From Diplolepis rosae (lineage: Eukaryota; Arthropoda; Insecta; Hymenoptera; Diplolepididae), in the NCBI GenBank assembly GCA_030998225.1, contig JAPYXD010000308.1, forward strand, positions 8,628,001 to 8,692,000: a DNA stretch of 64,000 bases, given 5' to 3'. Both the position numbers and the translations under genes were made by a program. The notes below the pieces were generated by a model, which saw only the letters and a program-made list of their open reading frames with translations, was not told where the DNA came from and did no database searches. The stretch's first letter is position 1. Each line of letters begins with the position of its first letter. Below, one piece after another: positions 55,901 through 64,000 of this stretch.

Positions 55901-56795
55901 GTGTACTTACATAAAAACTAGGCTTTACATTGTTTGGTATCATTCTCAATTCAAAAAACTTTTAACAATTAGTAATATTTTATTAAATATGGACTTTATA
56001 AGAGTAAACATGAAAAATATTATGAACTTGTTTCAGATAAAAGAAAAAGTACCAGCCTCAAAGTACTTCAAACCGATGAACAGACCAAAATATTCGACTA
56101 GTCAAACTCAGTTGAAACACAAGGTAAGATATTATAATCGATATTGTCACCTTTTTGTAACAGCAAGCCATAATTTTTAGTACAAACAGTCATTTACAAA
56201 CAAGTGCTATATAGTTTTTAAACATTTGAAATATGAATCGACAAAGTGTGAAGAAAATCAGATGGTTCAATAGATAAAAATTTATGAAATGTTCTTTCAT
56301 TTATTATTAAATAATTATATTTTACTTGCCTCACATAGTGAAAATTCATTACCATTGGTGGAAGAGAGTACACCTCAAATAGGGTGGCATGTTGTAATAG
56401 AGACAGCGTGTCAAAATTCACATCGGAACTGGCTGTGATAGTCTTCGAGAGAAAAGAGCTGGCAGAATCAAGTTTGACTGGAAAAGTATCAAACCTGCAT
56501 AAAAATAAAGATTTGCCACCTAAAAAGCAACTGTGTCCTAACCGGGTAAATGGAATGTTAGGTAATAGTTGTATACAAACATTATTTCATCCTGCATAAA
56601 TTATAAAAAATATTTACCTGACAACTTTTTTGAATATTCCTATAATATTTTAATTAGTTTCATTGCTAATTATTAATTTATTTTTCAGATTATGTATTAT
56701 CAATTTTTGATTACGCAAATGATAATCGTATATTATTCAAAAATTCTCTACGGAAAAAACTAAATAACACAAGTTTTGTAAGGAAGCCTAGATGA
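49983..56795 (+). CDS. Multi-exon BEN-domain gene of the 15.3 kb element
   Basis: Predicted exons, nearly all symmetric phase 0: 49983-50054, 50607-50717, 50879-50986, 51149-51253, 53183-53227, 53458-53532, 53616-53666, 56037-56123, about 56339-56561, 56689-56795. Acceptors and donors are good (TTTCAG/GTAAAA). The second to fourth exons are copies of one module (SEMYxDxIRPxTSRDS...DTPTLINDSINSQ), hydrophilic and acidic. The ninth holds the BEN core (ITIGG, KFTSELAVIVFERKELAESSLTGK); the last holds its C-terminal helix and ends TGA. Two problems: CACCAG at 53666 is followed directly by TGA rather than GT, and the best acceptor of the ninth exon puts a TGA first. So it may be decayed, or the gene may end at 53669. 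It is likely a DNA-binding accessory protein of the element (inference). Confidence 0.6.
51441..51896. mobile_element. Tc1-like foldback element, short copy
   Basis: Starts CAGTACCGGTCAGAATTG after TA (51439-51440) and ends CAATTCAGACCGGTACTG; the right target reads AA. The arms mirror each other (GAAGAAGTTATTGCAGAAATAGTC and complement). It is about half the length of 8262-9131, with the same termini. It sits in the intron between BEN exons four and five. Confidence 0.88.
51897..52524. other. Intron sequence with a foldback-like fragment
   Basis: AGTTTTTCTATGATTTCAAGA and CTACTGCTTCTTTCCAATTTT words (51970-52130) recall one arm of TTAA foldback family 2, without the other arm. No exon was supported here. 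Confidence 0.4.
52525..52751. mobile_element. TA-flanked MITE, 227 bp
   Basis: Left end CACGGAGAGACTTTTTGTAGTAA after TA (52523-52524); right end TTTCTCAGTG before TA. It shares TTTGTAGTAAnCTATGT and TTTTGAGGTAGCAAA with the fragment at 55788-55903. No coding. Confidence 0.7.
52752..53182. other. Intron sequence, nothing recognised
   Basis: AT-rich; ends in the TTTATGCAG acceptor of the fifth BEN-gene exon. Confidence 0.4.
54060..55207 (+). repeat. Solo LTR, 1.15 kb, 4 bp target duplication TAGT
   Basis: Starts TGTGACGAGCGACTATG after TAGT (54056-54059) and ends GCGGCTCGTAACA before TAGT (55208-55211). TG...CA ends and a 4 bp duplication indicate an LTR left by recombination of a Ty3/Gypsy- or Bel-Pao-type element. 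The end CTCGTAACA resembles that of the other solo LTR (GGGACGTAACA) but the bodies differ. It lies in the long intron or 3' side of the BEN gene after 53669. Confidence 0.8.
55212..55787. other. Intergenic or intron with (TA)n and a small hairpin
   Basis: A TATATATA run lies at about 55412-55456. Arms TTACAAAAAACTATAGTAAT (55541) and ATTACTATAGTCCTTTGTAA (55584) form a hairpin with a ~17 nt loop (55541-55603). No coding. Confidence 0.6.
55788..55903. mobile_element. Fragment of the CACTGAGAGACTTTT MITE
   Basis: Ends CTACGAAAAGTCTCTCAGTG before TA (55904-55905), the mirror of the left end at 52525. It includes TTTTGCTACCTCAAAGTAGTA. The other end is not found. Confidence 0.65.
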
Positions 56796-57091
56796 ATTAA
56801 TTATGATTTACAATAAACATTTATTCCAAAAAGTATATTATGCATATTATTGTTTAATTTATACAATGTTATGGATATAAATTGTATTTTCTTACTGAAA
56901 AAAATAATCTATAACCTTTTACTTTGTTTTCAGTGATTTTACATAGTAAATAAACGTGAGAAAATTACTGAAATAAACGTAAATTTCACAAAATTTTGTA
57001 AATCGCTTCACATAAAATGGATTTCTTCAATACCAACGATAATTTTAGTGATTTAACATAATTTCGTAAAAGTACTAACTTCATCGCAGTG
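56689..57091. repeat. Right inverted terminus of the 15.3 kb element
   Basis: The inverted partner of 41809-42254. Its inner part is the last exon of the BEN gene (56689-56795), the rest its 3' region; the outer end is CTTCATCGCAGTG. Confidence 0.85.
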
Positions 57092-57541
57092 TTTTTCACT
57101 TTATCTCTTTAATGTAACAAACTAGTTTGAAAGAAATTTTGTATAATTTTGTAAAATCATCAAAAACGATATGAAAGTGCGTAATAAAAAAACTTATATC
57201 CAATTTTCAACCATTTTTTTCAACGCCCCTCTTTATTATATAAGAAATAAATATAAATACTGAAAAATCGTAGACGTAAATAAATTTTTGAACACTTCTT
57301 TATCACTCATATTGTTTCATTAAGTTGTCTAGTTATATAATTTTTAAATCATTATACTTCATCTTCTTTGTTCGAAGATATCTAACTTGTAGTACCGAAA
57401 CTTGTTGCCAGATGACGCCACCTTTCAGAGAAAGATCAAAGTAGAAAAGGCTTTTTCTCCTTGTCTACTTCTACTATATTCACATCGTTACCTACCCTCC
57501 ACCTTCATTCGTTTCTTGGCGCCGGTGACAACACCTTTGAA
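57092..57541. other. Spacer and probable 5' region of the DIRS-like element
   Basis: AT-rich, then GC-richer from about 57385, leading into the ATG at 57542. The left terminal repeat of the DIRS-like element was not identified. Confidence 0.4.
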
Positions 57542-58352
57542 ATGGACGCGTTCGAGCTAAAGAGAAGAAAAATACAAGAGTTGGAAGAGGAAATGAACCA
57601 GGTGTTAGCGGATATAAATAGTTTAGAAGAAGAGCATTCCCAAATAGATCCAGAGCTCCACTATAAGGGTAGGTGTTCCTTTTAATATGTTTCAAATCAG
57701 CTCGGAGAGGACACATTTTTCCTTATCCTGCTAATAGGGCCGAGCTTCAATCCCTGAGTTGAAGTCAAGCGCCAAGTAATTAGCGTCAATAAGGCCGAGT
57801 TTCCACCTAAAGTGGAAATCAAGTGCCAAACAATTAGGGCCGATTTCCGATTTTCAGGTCGCAGACAAAGGCCAAGAAAAATATATCTATAAGGATTTCT
57901 TCATTTTCAGACATGTTACAACAGGAAAAGGAAAACATGGCGGAACAGGAAGAAATCTCAGATAGGATGGAATTGATTGAGGATTCCTCGTATGAAGATG
58001 AGGCAGAAATTTTCTTAGGTCTGAATCCTTCAAATCAGAAGCCTAAAGAAATTCTTTTGAGAGAAGATTTGGCTGATAGAATTAAAATCTGGATGAGATC
58101 TGGTTTAAACAAAGAAGACAAAATAAATATTTTATCTTCTATTCCAAAGAAAGGTCAATTAAACCTTGAAGCTCCTTGTTTAAACGAGGAGATTGCCGTC
58201 GATCTCCATCCAAGAGCTTTATCAAGAGATGAACATTTTAAGGACCACCAAAACCTTTCAGGTGCGGCACTATCAGCCATTTCATCGGTTCTAAGTATGA
58301 TACTGAACGAAACAGAACATCCATTGGATAGAAGCCTAATTTTAAAAAATCT

Positions 58353-59775
58353 GTCCGCTTCGCGGGCACATTCTCATCGCTCGCAAGTTTGAGCGCGCCT
58401 AGGGCGCGCGATTTGATCGTCACGCTTCGCGCTCCTTTCTTTCTGGACCTCGCGCTTCGCGCTCGGTCTTGTGCTCTTCGCATACATTTGAGTTTATTTC
58501 TTATAATTTGATACTGAAGCTCAAACCAATTTTATAATAATATTACAGATGATGTGAATTACACATTTTCTCCAAGTCACTCAATTTCTTTTTGAATTTA
58601 AGTGAAACAGGAGATTCAATTTACTTAAGGCTCTATCAGCCTTAAGGAACACATTCTCATCATGACGCTCGCGCTTCGCGCTCGATTTTCTGTATACATT
58701 TCAGTAACTTTTTGATAAATTACATGGTTAAAATAATTTATTTTCTTCCAAATCTCTCAAAAATAAAAAACAATCGTAGACTTTATTCAAGGAAACGATT
58801 TTGCAGAACAACGCTTATTTCGTATCTCACATATTTTGGTGAAAAAAATCGAATTTTTTTAATATTAAAAATCAAAACATAAAGTATGCATCCTGTCGCG
58901 AAATGTCTTAATGAGAATTTGTAGACCTCATTTAGGGAAACAATTTTCCATCTAAACATTTTTTTTGTATCTCACATATTTTGTCTAAAAAATGGAATTT
59001 TTGAATTTTAATCGTATTTTTTGGAATTGAAACGAAAAATATATGTTTTATCAAAAACTGTGTCGGACAAAATTTGTAGATCTTTTTGAAACGAACAACT
59101 TTGTATTCTTACGTTTTTTTCGTATTTCACATATTATTGTTAAAAAATTGAATTTTGGATTTTCAATAGTTTTTTTTTAAATTAAAAAGAAAAATATGCA
59201 TCTTATGAAAAAATGTTACAATTCAAATTTGTAGGTCCTTATTTATTTAATAATGTTGTATCATAACGTTTTTTCGTATCTCGTATAATTTAACTGGAAA
59301 ATGGAATTTTGATATTGACTTTTTTCGAATTTGAATATGCTGTAACATTTCTAATTTTGATTTAATCAAAAAATGTTATTAGGATAATTTGTAGAGATTT
59401 ATGAGCACTATCAAAATCCAGCATTGAAATTTTTGATTTTTCCAAAAAATTATTTTCAAAAACACAAAAGTAGTGCTCAATCCCTCAATTTTGATTGGAT
59501 GTGGCTGGTTAACGAACTTGTCCTTACTTTTTCGGCTCTGATAAAGTGTGCCAAAGCTCAATTCAATCTGATAATTCTATCGAGAGTTATGCCGCACACG
59601 ACCTACTACAGACAGACAGACTGACAGAAAGACAGACAGGCAGACAGACAGACAGACACTTTCGTAAAAACCCTTTTTTCTGACTCGGGGGGTCTCAAAA
59701 CGTAAAGATTTGATGAAAATTTCGAAAGTCATTTTTCACATAAAACCAATACTTTTTCATCCATGATGAGAATGT
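58353..59775. mobile_element. 1.4 kb insertion in gag, with 155 bp tandem units
   Basis: Gag sequence AAAAAATCTnTCC is duplicated on both sides (58344 and 59776). Near the left edge is ACATTCTCATC and at the right edge its complement GATGAGAATGT, a possible short inverted terminus; a second ACATTCTCATCATGACGCTC is at 58649. The left part has GCGCTTCGCGCTC words (58420-58480, 58667-58682). The rest is four ~155 bp tandem units and a tail shared with 1-385. No coding frame. Confidence 0.7.
58776..59390. repeat. ~155 bp tandem units inside the insertion
   Basis: GTAGAYCT-type starts at 58776, 58921, 59076, 59231 and 59391, each followed by AACnnTTTTnnAT and TTCGTATCTCACATATTTT-like words (spacings 145, 155, 155, 160). 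Units are diverged from each other. Confidence 0.75.
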
Positions 59776-60169
59776 AAAAAATCTTTCCAATGCAGTTAAA
59801 CTTCTATCAGATTTATTTTTTCTATTGGCCCAAGCAAGGAAGACCTTCCTCTTAGGAAAATTTGAAGATAAAATTTAAAAAGTTTTGAGGAAAATAGAAC
59901 CTACTGATTATTTATTTGGAGACAATCTGAAATCAGTTATAGAAACCAGTAGAGCGGTGGAGAAAGCATCCAGAGTTGAAACCTAAAACCAGAACTCCCC
60001 TAAGACAAGGCAACAATTTAAACTGGAAGAGCTCATCCGTCAAGAAGGATCTGGGACGGGGGAGCTACAAGTCACACCAGTCAGGGTCAACAACGTCGAG
60101 GATATCCTCCACTTTTACCAGGAACAAAACACATCCAGCGAAGAGTTACTACACCCAATCCCAGCCACA

Positions 60170-60814
60170 GCGAAACAGACGTTAATTGACAAACAGGTAA
60201 ATACGCCAGCCACAAGACTAAAATTTTTCAGCGCAAACTGGGAACAAATTACTCAGGACAGGTGGGTTTTAGATAAAATTCAGGGTTACAAATTAAACTT
60301 GGAGTACGAGGTTTTCCAGTCAAGAAAACCTTCTAACCCCTCTCCTAAGGAACAAATAGACAGAGCAATTGCAAGATTGTTAAAGATCATCGAAAAACTT
60401 GATTTAAAGGATGCATACCTGCTTGTACCAATTTATGAGGAGGATAAAAAATACCTTAGATTCGAATATAGAAACTAATTATATCAATTTAATGCTCTAC
60501 CTTTCGGTTTGACCTCAGCACCCTTTGTGTTTACTAAAATTTGCAAGCCAATTGTTAATTGGTTAAGAACCCAAGATGTTAGATTAGTTATATATTTAGA
60601 TAACTTTTTGATTATTGGAAGAACTCAGGAAGAAGCTCTAAGATATACTAAATTGACAGTATCTTTATTATTATATTTAGGATTCCTCGTAAATTGGGAA
60701 AAAAGTGATCTAGAGCCACAAAATTCGTGTCAATTTTTAGGAATGATCATTAACTCAGCAGAGATGAGTCTAGAATTACCCGAAAAGAAGCGTGCTAAAA
60801 TCAAAGATACATAA
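60170..60814 (+). pseudogene. DIRS-like reverse transcriptase, damaged
   Basis: LKFFSANWEQITQDRWVLDKIQGYKL is the conserved DIRS start (split by me at about residue 20). Then comes KLDLKDAYLLVPI with the first catalytic Asp. About 50 residues expected between these (the FLVPKK...RPVIDLR region) are missing. A TAA at 60478 interrupts just before the FNALPFGLTSAPFVFTK box. The catalytic box reads YLDN instead of the usual xxDD (residues 29-32 counted from 60509). It ends in a TAA at 60812 before the RNase H. Not functional. Confidence 0.85.
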
Positions 60815-60864
60815 GAAGTTCTATCTGGTAAGAAAATATGATATATAAAATACAGAGAAACTTT

Positions 60865-61430
60865 GCGAGTGGTGCAGAGATAGAGATATTTGGGTATTTG
60901 CCGAGTACGTAGCATCCAGTGACAATTTAGCTGATGAGGGTTCCAGGGTAACCAATGTTGATATAGAATGGGAACTGTCTAATTACGCCTTCCAAATCAT
61001 CATTAAGAGATTTGGAAACCCATCTATAGATCTTTTTGCTTCTAGAATCAATACTAAATTTATTAAATATTGTTCATGGGAAAGATATCCAGAGGCTTCT
61101 TTTATCAATGCATTTACTGTTAGTTGGAAGCATGAATTCTGGTATGCCTTCCCTCCTTTTTCCCTCATCCCCAGGGTCCTAAAAAAAGTCAGGGAGGAAA
61201 GTTCGACAGGTATTTTGGTCGTTCCCTTTTGGACTACCCAACCATGGTATCCAGAATTTAAAAATCTTCTCATTAGCGATACAATCTTTTTAAAACCATC
61301 AACTAAGCTTTTAATTTCGCCTTGCAGGAAAATCATCCACCCATTGGCATCAACTCTCACCCTGGTTTCCGGGATTGTTTCAGGAAAGCTCTCAAGAAAA
61401 AGGACCTGGAAGATGACACAATTACCATAA
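60865..61430 (+). pseudogene. DIRS-like RNase H end and linker region
   Basis: The frame reads VAEYVASSDNLADEGSR, then NPSIDLFASRINTKF, SFINAFTVSWKHEFWYAFPP and ILVVPFWTTQPWYPEF. These are boxes found between RT and recombinase in DIRS/PAT elements (the DSR-type RNase H end and the IDLFASR segment). The upstream RNase H core (about 60815-60864) is largely deleted. It overlaps the start of the recombinase frame. Confidence 0.75.
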
Positions 61431-62311
61431 TGCTTTCCTCGATATCGGACAGCACAGCTAAGCAATATAAATATTGGTGGCTTTATTGTAACCAAGAATC
61501 ACAGGACCCGTTTCATGCAGACGATAAGCTTATTCTGGCTTGTCTGAAAAAGAGGTTTTCAGAAGGGGCAGATTATGGTACCCTAAATTCACTTAGATCA
61601 GCGATAGCTCTGATAAATATACATGATACATCGCAAAGTCTGCTCTTGAATCGGTTTTTTAAGGGCGTTTTTAAACTAAGACCAACTTCAGCCAAATATA
61701 ATACAACATGGGATGTGGGATTAGTTTTAAGAGAATTGGAATCCTGGGGCGTTACGGAATCCTTAGATTTGAAGAAGCTTACTCTGAAGCTTGTCATGCT
61801 TCTAGCGTTGGGCTCGGCATTTAGAGGTCAGACTTTATCCTTTATAAAACTTGAAAACACAAAAATGTTATCGAAGGGAGTAGAAATTAGGATTGTAGAT
61901 CTTATAAAGACTTCAAGACTTGGAGTGGACCAGCCCTATGTATTCTTTTCATTTTTTCAGAATAAGATACTTTGCATTGCAAGAACGCTGCTACATTATA
62001 TTGAAATAACAAAAAGTATTAGAGGAGATATTAGTCAACTGCTAATTTTTTATAGAAAACCCCATAGGAAAGTCGGAACTCAAACTATTAGCAGATGGCT
62101 CAGAGTGGTCATGAAAATAGCAGGTATTGGTGAGCAATACACTGCTCACACTACTAGACACGCTTCCACATCTAAAGCATTAAATAAAGGCTTAAATTTA
62201 AATTTAATAAAGAAGGCAGCAGGCTGGTCGGAGAACTCTAGAGTTTTTGCAAAATTTTATAATCGCCCTATAAGGGAATTAGAAAACTTCTCAGAGACAG
62301 TTTTCTCTTAA
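61322..62311 (+). CDS. Tyrosine recombinase of the DIRS-like element, complete frame
   Basis: A 329-codon open frame. The N-terminal SAM-like part has DSTAKQYKYWWLYC. The catalytic residues of the family are present: R168 (GSAFRGQTL), H276 and R279 (AHTTRHASTSKAL), and nucleophile Y313 (AKFYNRPIR), with AGWS preceding it. The enzyme joins circular element DNA to the target in DIRS elements (known). The true start could be downstream of 61322, because the first codons overlap the linker frame. It is the only undamaged protein of this element. Confidence 0.88.
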   Translation: MQENHPPIGINSHPGFRDCFRKALKKKDLEDDTITIMLSSISDSTAKQYKYWWLYCNQESQDPFHADDKLILACLKKRFSEGADYGTLNSLRSAIALINIHDTSQSLLLNRFFKGVFKLRPTSAKYNTTWDVGLVLRELESWGVTESLDLKKLTLKLVMLLALGSAFRGQTLSFIKLENTKMLSKGVEIRIVDLIKTSRLGVDQPYVFFSFFQNKILCIARTLLHYIEITKSIRGDISQLLIFYRKPHRKVGTQTISRWLRVVMKIAGIGEQYTAHTTRHASTSKALNKGLNLNLIKKAAGWSENSRVFAKFYNRPIRELENFSETVFS

Positions 62312-62510
62312 GAAAATGTTTTAACTATTTTTCGTTTATACCTTCGGATGATTATTATAATTAGGATCGTTGTTGTAAAAAGAACTATGATTTGATATTC
62401 TTGTAAAGGCAAAAATAAAATAAGTAATTAAAATAATTATAATTATATGAATTACTTGTTCGAAGATATATATACTCCCACCCTTTGAAAGTAAAAAAAA
62501 AAAGTGACGA
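62312..62510. other. 3' side of the DIRS-like element
   Basis: AT-rich, no gene; probable 3' untranslated and terminal region, with boundaries not resolved. Confidence 0.4.
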
Positions 62511-62632
62511 CATGAGTCGTCTAGCGTGAAAAAGCGAACAAAGACGGGTTGCGAGGAAAAACCGAACGTTGCGATGTTCGGTTTTTCCTCGCAACCTGTC
62601 TATATTCGCTTTTTCACCTGAGACGACTCATG
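62511..62632. repeat. Near-perfect 122 bp hairpin
   Basis: CATGAGTCGTCT at the left pairs with AGACGACTCATG at the right. The arms continue GTGAAAAAGCGAA / TTCGCTTTTTCAC and GGTTGCGAGGAAAAACCGAAC / its complement, with a loop of about 7-8 nt (TTGCGAT). It is GC-richer than its flanks. It could be a small palindromic MITE or a structured RNA precursor; the DIRS-like element's 3' edge lies just upstream. Confidence 0.85.
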
Positions 62633-63691
62633 TTCGGTTTTTGCACTTATGTTTTTTCAGACTGAAAAATATGTAATATCTTTTCTACGTGATATTGACA
62701 TTTTTCAGAGTCGGGACTGTCTGCACATTATTTATTACCAGCTTTCCTCACGCGCTCACATTCCAACCGCGTTTTTCACGCTCAGACGTTTTAGAACGTA
62801 TTGTGCATTATAAGAAATCTGCCAATCGTGTCTTATTACATGAAGCGTACATCGGATTATTTTTATTTATAGTTGATTATGATTTCTTGCCATTGTTATT
62901 CAATAATCTTAACGAAATTCCATGAGAAAATAATTGCCTAATTGTTATCCGCTTTGTTCAATAAGAATTTTCAAATTCGTAAGAAAAATGATTATTTTCC
63001 AATTTTTGTAAGTTTTAGAAAAAGTAGTTAAAAACAGTAGTAACAATTTTCCAATTTTGTGATGAAATTCGACTTCCAATGTCATTTTTTAAACGTTACT
63101 TCATCAGAAAACTTATAATAAACCTATTCGATTGTTATAAGGTCGAGGTCAATATCGAAGTTTTAGACAGTTTCATTCATAATGATCCTACTCTTTAATA
63201 TTTTAAAAATTAAATTTTTACTAATTTTTTGAGTAAAATCATATTCACTTTTGTTTGTAGGACATTTGGCTCGAATAGAGCGAAATAGATTGCTTTTTCA
63301 TATAAAGTGAAAATTTGAACTCTTATTACTCAAGTGAATCAAAACAAGAGGGTATAATCACCATAGTTCGACTCAATTCAAATAGTATTATCCCATATGT
63401 AACTGGCTTAAACTAGAGCAGTACAAAGCAAACAAAGCAATGAGTGGCTTTAACGAAAGTAGAAAAATTCATAGTTAAAGTTTTGTTCTTTGCGACTGAG
63501 AATGTTATAGTTGTTCAAAATAAAAGATGATGAAATGATGGATTATACGATTTCTGAGCACGATCTCCATCATTAACTCCGTTAGTATCTACTCTGGATT
63601 CCACTCAAAACGAGTTAGCTACACTTAATGAAAAATAATCTTGATAAAGTCACGTGCTTCTTCACAATTTTTAGTAATTACATGTCAGTTA
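62633..63691. other. Intergenic, nothing recognised
   Basis: The open frame at 62689-62925 has no domain features. The rest is AT-rich without supported features. Confidence 0.4.
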
Positions 63692-63989
63692 CTCTCTAAA
63701 TTTGAATCAGTCAAAATCTACTGATTATCAGTGAAATTTGACTGATTCAAATAGCTCAAAAGAGTTTACTGTAAATCAGTCAAATTTCACTGATTATTTC
63801 AGTGAAAATTGACTGATTTGACAGTGAAAAATATTTTTTCACTGATGCATCAGTGAAAAGGCAAATCACTGATTCATCAGTGAAAATTAACTGATTTAAC
63901 AGTGAAAAATATTTTTTCACTGATGAATCAGTGAAAAGGCGAATCACTGATGCAATCAGTGAAAATTTGACTGATTCAGATTTAGAGAG
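63692..63989. mobile_element. TGAATCAGTGAAA-type MITE, complete, TA target
   Basis: Left end CTCTCTAAATTTGAATCAG after TA (63690-63691); right end CTGATTCAGATTTAGAGAG before TA (63990-63991). The interior is a chain of AATCAGTSAAA and TTTSACTGATT words, with two near-identical ~60 bp direct repeats (TTTAACAGTGAAAAATATTTTTTCACTGATG). 298 bp, no coding. The same unit forms the outer part of the arms at 22289 and 26940. Confidence 0.85.
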
Positions 63990-64000
63990 TATAGCTATAC

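Larger units (their letters stand above)
41809..57091. mobile_element. Candidate 15.3 kb CACTA-like element with transposase and BEN genes
   Basis: 41809-42254 is the inverted counterpart of 56689-57091. The outer ends are CACTTAAATACGATGAAG and (complement) CACTGCGATGAAG, so both begin CACT as in CACTA/EnSpm elements (known family trait). Inside lie a Transposase_21/tnp2-like gene on the minus strand (43317-45193) and a multi-exon BEN gene on the plus strand ending in the right terminus. Later insertions (solo LTRs, MITEs) account for several kilobases. No 2-3 bp target duplication is evident (AAA and TTT flanks), which is the main weakness. The alternative is two inverted copies of a shorter repeat flanking unrelated genes. 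Confidence 0.6.
57542..60185 (+). pseudogene. DIRS-like gag with one intron, split by an insertion
   Basis: Exon 1 (57542-57668, MDAFELKRRKIQELEEEMNQ, a coiled-coil-like helix) joins in phase 1 through GTAGGT (57669) and TTTTCAG (57910) to exon 2 (57911 on: MLQQEKENMAEQEEISDR; MELIEDSSYEDEAEIFLG; KIWMRSGLNKEDKINILSSI). The frame is broken at LKNL (58352) by the insertion and resumes at about 59776 with SNAVKLLSDLFFLLAQARK, then a stop and a frame change. The basic Ser/Arg-rich tail (59976-60185, LGRGSYKSHQSGSTTSR) follows. Function: nucleocapsid-like packaging in an intact element. Confidence 0.75.
57542..62311 (+). mobile_element. DIRS-like (tyrosine recombinase) retrotransposon, inactivated
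   Basis: Order on the plus strand: gag (spliced, interrupted by a 1.4 kb insertion), reverse transcriptase, RNase H/linker, tyrosine recombinase. This is the DIRS/PAT arrangement, which integrates by recombinase rather than DDE integrase (known). The RT has an internal deletion and a changed catalytic box, while the recombinase frame is complete. Terminal and internal complementary repeats were not delimited. Confidence 0.88.

Noticed and set aside
41806..57094. AAA/TTT as target duplication of the 15.3 kb element
   Set aside because: These are complementary, not direct, repeats, so they do not support a target duplication.
62689..62925. 78-codon open frame
   Set aside because: No domain, no splice context, no relatives in the window.

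Overview
This window is eukaryotic nuclear DNA, very A/T-rich and almost entirely made of transposable elements and repeats. It is probably from an insect. The mix of Copia, Penelope-like, DIRS-like, hAT, CACTA-like and TTAA/TA-bounded foldback elements, plus THAP and BEN domain exons, would fit a hymenopteran, but nothing here fixes the order. Coding pieces have spliceosomal introns (GT...AG), and there are no bacterial-style operons or ribosome binding sites. I found no certain single-copy host gene.

Layout. 1-12.1 kb: a dispersed repeat tail with (GACA)n, several foldback elements (TTAA family and a Tc1-like CAGTACCGGT family), a ~125 bp tandem repeat, a long inverted-repeat element (6842-8189), and two decayed THAP zinc-finger pieces. 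12.1-16.75 kb: a nearly complete but mutated Copia retrotransposon on the minus strand with two 201 bp LTRs and a tRNA-iMet-type primer site. 18.2-22 kb: a GC-richer inverted repeat, two copies of a tRNA-like repeat and, between them, the 3' end of a Penelope-like element with a hammerhead-like core. 22.3-27 kb: a 726-codon intact hAT-type transposase gene between ~0.6 kb inverted arms. 31.3-41.6 kb: a second, broken hAT gene. Its coding sequence stops at an intron donor at 32912 and resumes in phase at 40943. The 8 kb gap holds a TA-flanked element with ~340 bp inverted termini carrying a BEN-domain gene end (33102-34894), and a ~91 bp satellite array interrupted by a GC-rich non-LTR-type fragment.

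41.8-57.1 kb: a candidate 15.3 kb CACTA-like element. It has ~0.43 kb inverted termini, a Transposase_21/tnp2-like gene on the minus strand near the left end, and a multi-exon BEN-domain gene on the plus strand ending inside the right terminus. Each terminus carries a copy of the last BEN exon. One exon-intron module of the BEN gene is triplicated. This element also hosts a TTAA element, a hairpin MITE, two solo LTRs with 4 bp target duplications, a Tc1-like foldback and another TA MITE. It is the most interesting system in the window: transposase plus BEN protein could form a two-gene mobile unit, with a smaller BEN-carrying element nearby.

57.5-62.3 kb: a DIRS-like retrotransposon with an intron-containing gag, a 1.4 kb nested insertion, a damaged reverse transcriptase and an intact tyrosine recombinase. 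62.5-64 kb: a near-perfect 122 bp hairpin and a 298 bp MITE built of TGAATCAGTGAAA-type repeats, related to the arms around the hAT gene.
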